From an uncultured Oscillospiraceae bacterium (GTDB lineage Bacteria > Bacillota > Clostridia > Oscillospirales > Oscillospiraceae): a stretch of DNA of 6,731 nt. The DNA lies in NCBI GenBank assembly GCA_934668285.1, contig CAKUNB010000085.1, positions 1 to 6,731 of the forward strand. Reading direction: 5' to 3'. Within the stretch, counting starts at the first letter, position 1. Every line of letters starts with the position of its first letter. Position numbers and translations under genes: made by a program. The notes beneath the pieces were generated by a model, which saw only the letters and a list, made by a program, of their open reading frames with translations, was not told where the DNA came from and did not search any database. This document shows positions 6,047-6,731 of this stretch, in pieces.

Positions 6047-6376
6047 TTAGAAATCAGATCCTAGGGAGCGCATATCCTCCGACGCGCAGAGATATACTTC
6101 ATGCGTTTTGCCATCTACGGTCACGTCTGCATGAATCAGTTGGTATGACAAATGCGGAATTCCCAGTATCGTCAGCAGTCGATCAACAATCAGCTCGTTC
6201 ACGCATTCATGCCCGATGATGCCGCGTGCTTTATCAAAGTTGGAAAGCTTATAGTACGTCTTTATTCCGCCGAGTTCGGAATACGCTTTCAGAAAGGAAC
6301 CGGCTGTTCCGGACGATTTGCGATAAACAGACCACGACAAATACGTCAGGTCCTGCTTTTCTTTTATCAACTGCAT
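6047..6376 (-). CDS. N-terminal fragment of HipA-like-kinase-type protein
   Basis: This 109-residue product resembles the N-terminal part of a family of clostridial proteins with a HipA-like kinase fold that I recall at about 300 or more residues; I cannot verify the family by search. Visible: WSVYRKSSGTAGSFLKAY (15-32) with a serine/glycine-rich loop, YYKLSN with Lys43 (a candidate nucleotide-contacting lysine), GHECVNELIVDRLLTILGI (55-73), and YQLIHADVTVDGK followed by VYLCASEDM (78-102). It stops soon after, before any catalytic-loop or metal-binding region, so it should be inactive as a kinase. ATG 6376 is chosen because AAGG (6385-6382) lies 5 bases upstream. The in-frame GTG at 6388 falls inside that RBS and almost at the transcription start. 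Its TAA lies 13 bases before the ATG of the PolC-like fragment, so the two would share a transcript. Confidence 0.6.
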   Translation of the reverse strand: MQLIKEKQDLTYLSWSVYRKSSGTAGSFLKAYSELGGIKTYYKLSNFDKARGIIGHECVNELIVDRLLTILGIPHLSYQLIHADVTVDGKTHEVYLCASEDMRSLGSDF

Positions 6377-6397
6377 GTGTACCTTCACCTCAGGATC

Positions 6398-6426
6398 ATT
6401 ATAGCTTTTCGCTTGTCATACGCCAA
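6398..6426 (-). promoter_or_regulatory. Promoter of HipA-like/PolC-like fragment unit
   Basis: On the - strand, TTGGCG (6426-6421), a 17-base spacer and a perfect TATAAT (6403-6398) form a good SigA-type promoter. A stronger TTGACT (6431-6426) overlaps the -35 but is at an unfavourable 22-base spacing. Transcription should start near 6391, some 15 bases before ATG 6376. Confidence 0.7.
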
Positions 6427-6460
6427 GTCAATTTCACAGCAAAACTTGTCATATGACAAG
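6412..6460. promoter_or_regulatory. Twin 16-bp operator-like palindromes
   Basis: CTTGTCATATGACAAG (6445-6460) is a perfect 16-bp palindrome. CTTGTCATACGCCAAG (6412-6427) matches it at 14 of 16 positions and is itself a degraded palindrome. The starts are 33 bp apart, about three helical turns, so both would face the same side of the DNA. The nearer site covers the -35 and half the spacer of the promoter at 6398-6426, as expected for a repressor operator with a cooperative second site. The likely ligand is a dimeric regulator not encoded in this window. Confidence 0.6.
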
Positions 6461-6481
6461 ACTGCCAGATTTTTTGCCCAC

Positions 6482-6525
6482 ATAAAACCGCCGCCCCGAT
6501 TTTTCAGTCGGGACGGTGGTTTTAT
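6482..6525. terminator. Bidirectional-type intrinsic terminator
   Basis: The arms 6482-6499 and 6508-6525 pair over 18 positions with one G-T and one mismatch, around an 8-base loop. AAAACC at one base and GGTTTT at the other give a U-run on either strand. On the - strand the hairpin begins exactly at the stop codon of the 38-codon gene and separates it from the next promoter. Confidence 0.8.
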
Positions 6526-6641
6526 CATGCAAGATTTCTCAAATATTCTTCCACGTTCTGATGCAGAATGGAACCGGCGGGCAAAGCAGAAATCCGCTGT
6601 TTCAGCTCCACTGCCCGCGCCTGCATTTCGGACAACTCCAT
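6525..6641 (-). CDS. Small 38-residue protein, unknown function
   Basis: This short reading frame translates as MELSEMQARAVELKQRISAL followed by PAGSILHQNVEEYLRNLA. It is preceded by a textbook RBS, AGGAGG (6653-6648), with a 6-base spacer, has a consensus -10 upstream, and ends directly on a terminator. These signals argue for a real gene despite its size. The product is amphipathic: residues 2-19 look like an amphipathic or coiled-coil helix, then a PAG break and a second short helix. There is no membrane segment and no cysteine. I do not recognise the family. The opening ELKQRISALPAGS recalls small helical proteins common on clostridial mobile elements, but that is only an impression. A longer frame over the same strand (6385-6648) lacks an RBS and runs through the terminator, so I rejected it. 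Confidence 0.6.
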   Translation of the reverse strand: MELSEMQARAVELKQRISALPAGSILHQNVEEYLRNLA

Positions 6642-6650
6642 AGCGCACCT

Positions 6651-6663
6651 CCTATGAGATAGG
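6651..6663. repeat. Short inverted repeat touching the small gene's RBS
   Basis: CCTAT and ATAGG (6651-6655 and 6659-6663) form a 5-bp inverted repeat around GAG. Read on the - strand, the 3' arm includes the first bases of the AGGAGG ribosome binding site. It is small and may be fortuitous. Confidence 0.3.
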
Positions 6664-6675
6664 ATTCTACGCAGA

Positions 6676-6681
6676 ATTATA
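6676..6681 (-). promoter_or_regulatory. -10 element of the 38-residue gene
   Basis: TATAAT (6681-6676, - strand) lies 34 bases before the small gene's ATG. Upstream, TTGTAG is the best -35 candidate, at a loose 19-base spacing, with an A/T-rich tract between. Start of transcription is expected near 6669. Confidence 0.5.
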
Positions 6682-6731
6682 CCCCATTAAAAAAATACGC
6701 CTACAAGTACACAAAAGCCCCCTCTGTACAG

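Noticed and set aside
6385..6648. - strand frame of 87 codons covering the right-hand terminator and promoter.
   Set aside because: It has no RBS, its frame runs through the terminator hairpin, the palindromes and the promoter, and it conflicts with the 38-codon frame that has a strong RBS.
6724..6731. CTGTACAG palindrome at the right edge of the window.
   Set aside because: It is only 8 bp and is cut off by the window end, so its context cannot be judged.

Overview
The window looks like a piece of a fairly GC-rich, spore-forming Firmicute chromosome, probably class Clostridia and perhaps an Oscillospiraceae/Ruminococcaceae-type genome. The reasons are an alpha/beta-type small acid-soluble spore protein gene, a fragment of the PolC-type (Gram-positive) DNA polymerase III, strong AGGAGG-type ribosome binding sites, and high G+C at third codon positions in the housekeeping gene. 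This placement is inference; no rRNA or other marker is present.

Left part (1 to about 3600, all + strand), apparently core chromosome. The window opens inside radA (DNA repair/branch migration ATPase, N-terminus outside the window). Twelve bases later a gene for a sugar-transfer-associated ATP-grasp protein begins, followed by a second, diverged copy of the same family. Between the two copies lies a perfect 15-bp inverted repeat. It pairs the whole ribosome binding site and the first two bases of the start codon of the second copy with an upstream complement, which makes it a candidate translational switch. A short spore-protein (SASP) gene follows. Its first 56 residues look normal, but its last 32 do not belong to the family, so its 3' end appears to have been replaced.

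Right part (about 3600 to 6731, essentially all - strand), an accessory region with lower G+C and more A+T-rich spacers. A strong, probably bidirectional terminator separates it from the SASP gene. Next comes a complete AbiE-type toxin-antitoxin operon: AbiEi antitoxin, then AbiEii nucleotidyltransferase toxin starting at a TTG that overlaps the antitoxin stop. It is driven by a near-consensus promoter with repeated TCAAAGT boxes. Beyond it are two truncated genes in tandem: an N-terminal piece of a HipA-like-kinase-type protein, and a C-terminal piece of a PolC polymerase in a different frame. They share one promoter, which carries two copies of a 16-bp operator-like palindrome spaced 33 bp apart. 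The right edge holds a self-contained miniature transcription unit (promoter, strong RBS, 38-codon reading frame, terminator).

How it fits together: the left genes serve DNA repair, an unknown envelope- or sugar-linked ligation, and spore DNA protection. The right half looks like a defence/genomic-island patchwork, with one intact toxin-antitoxin pair and gene wreckage whose promoter nevertheless looks well preserved. The SASP 3' end at about 3602 is the most likely boundary between the two.
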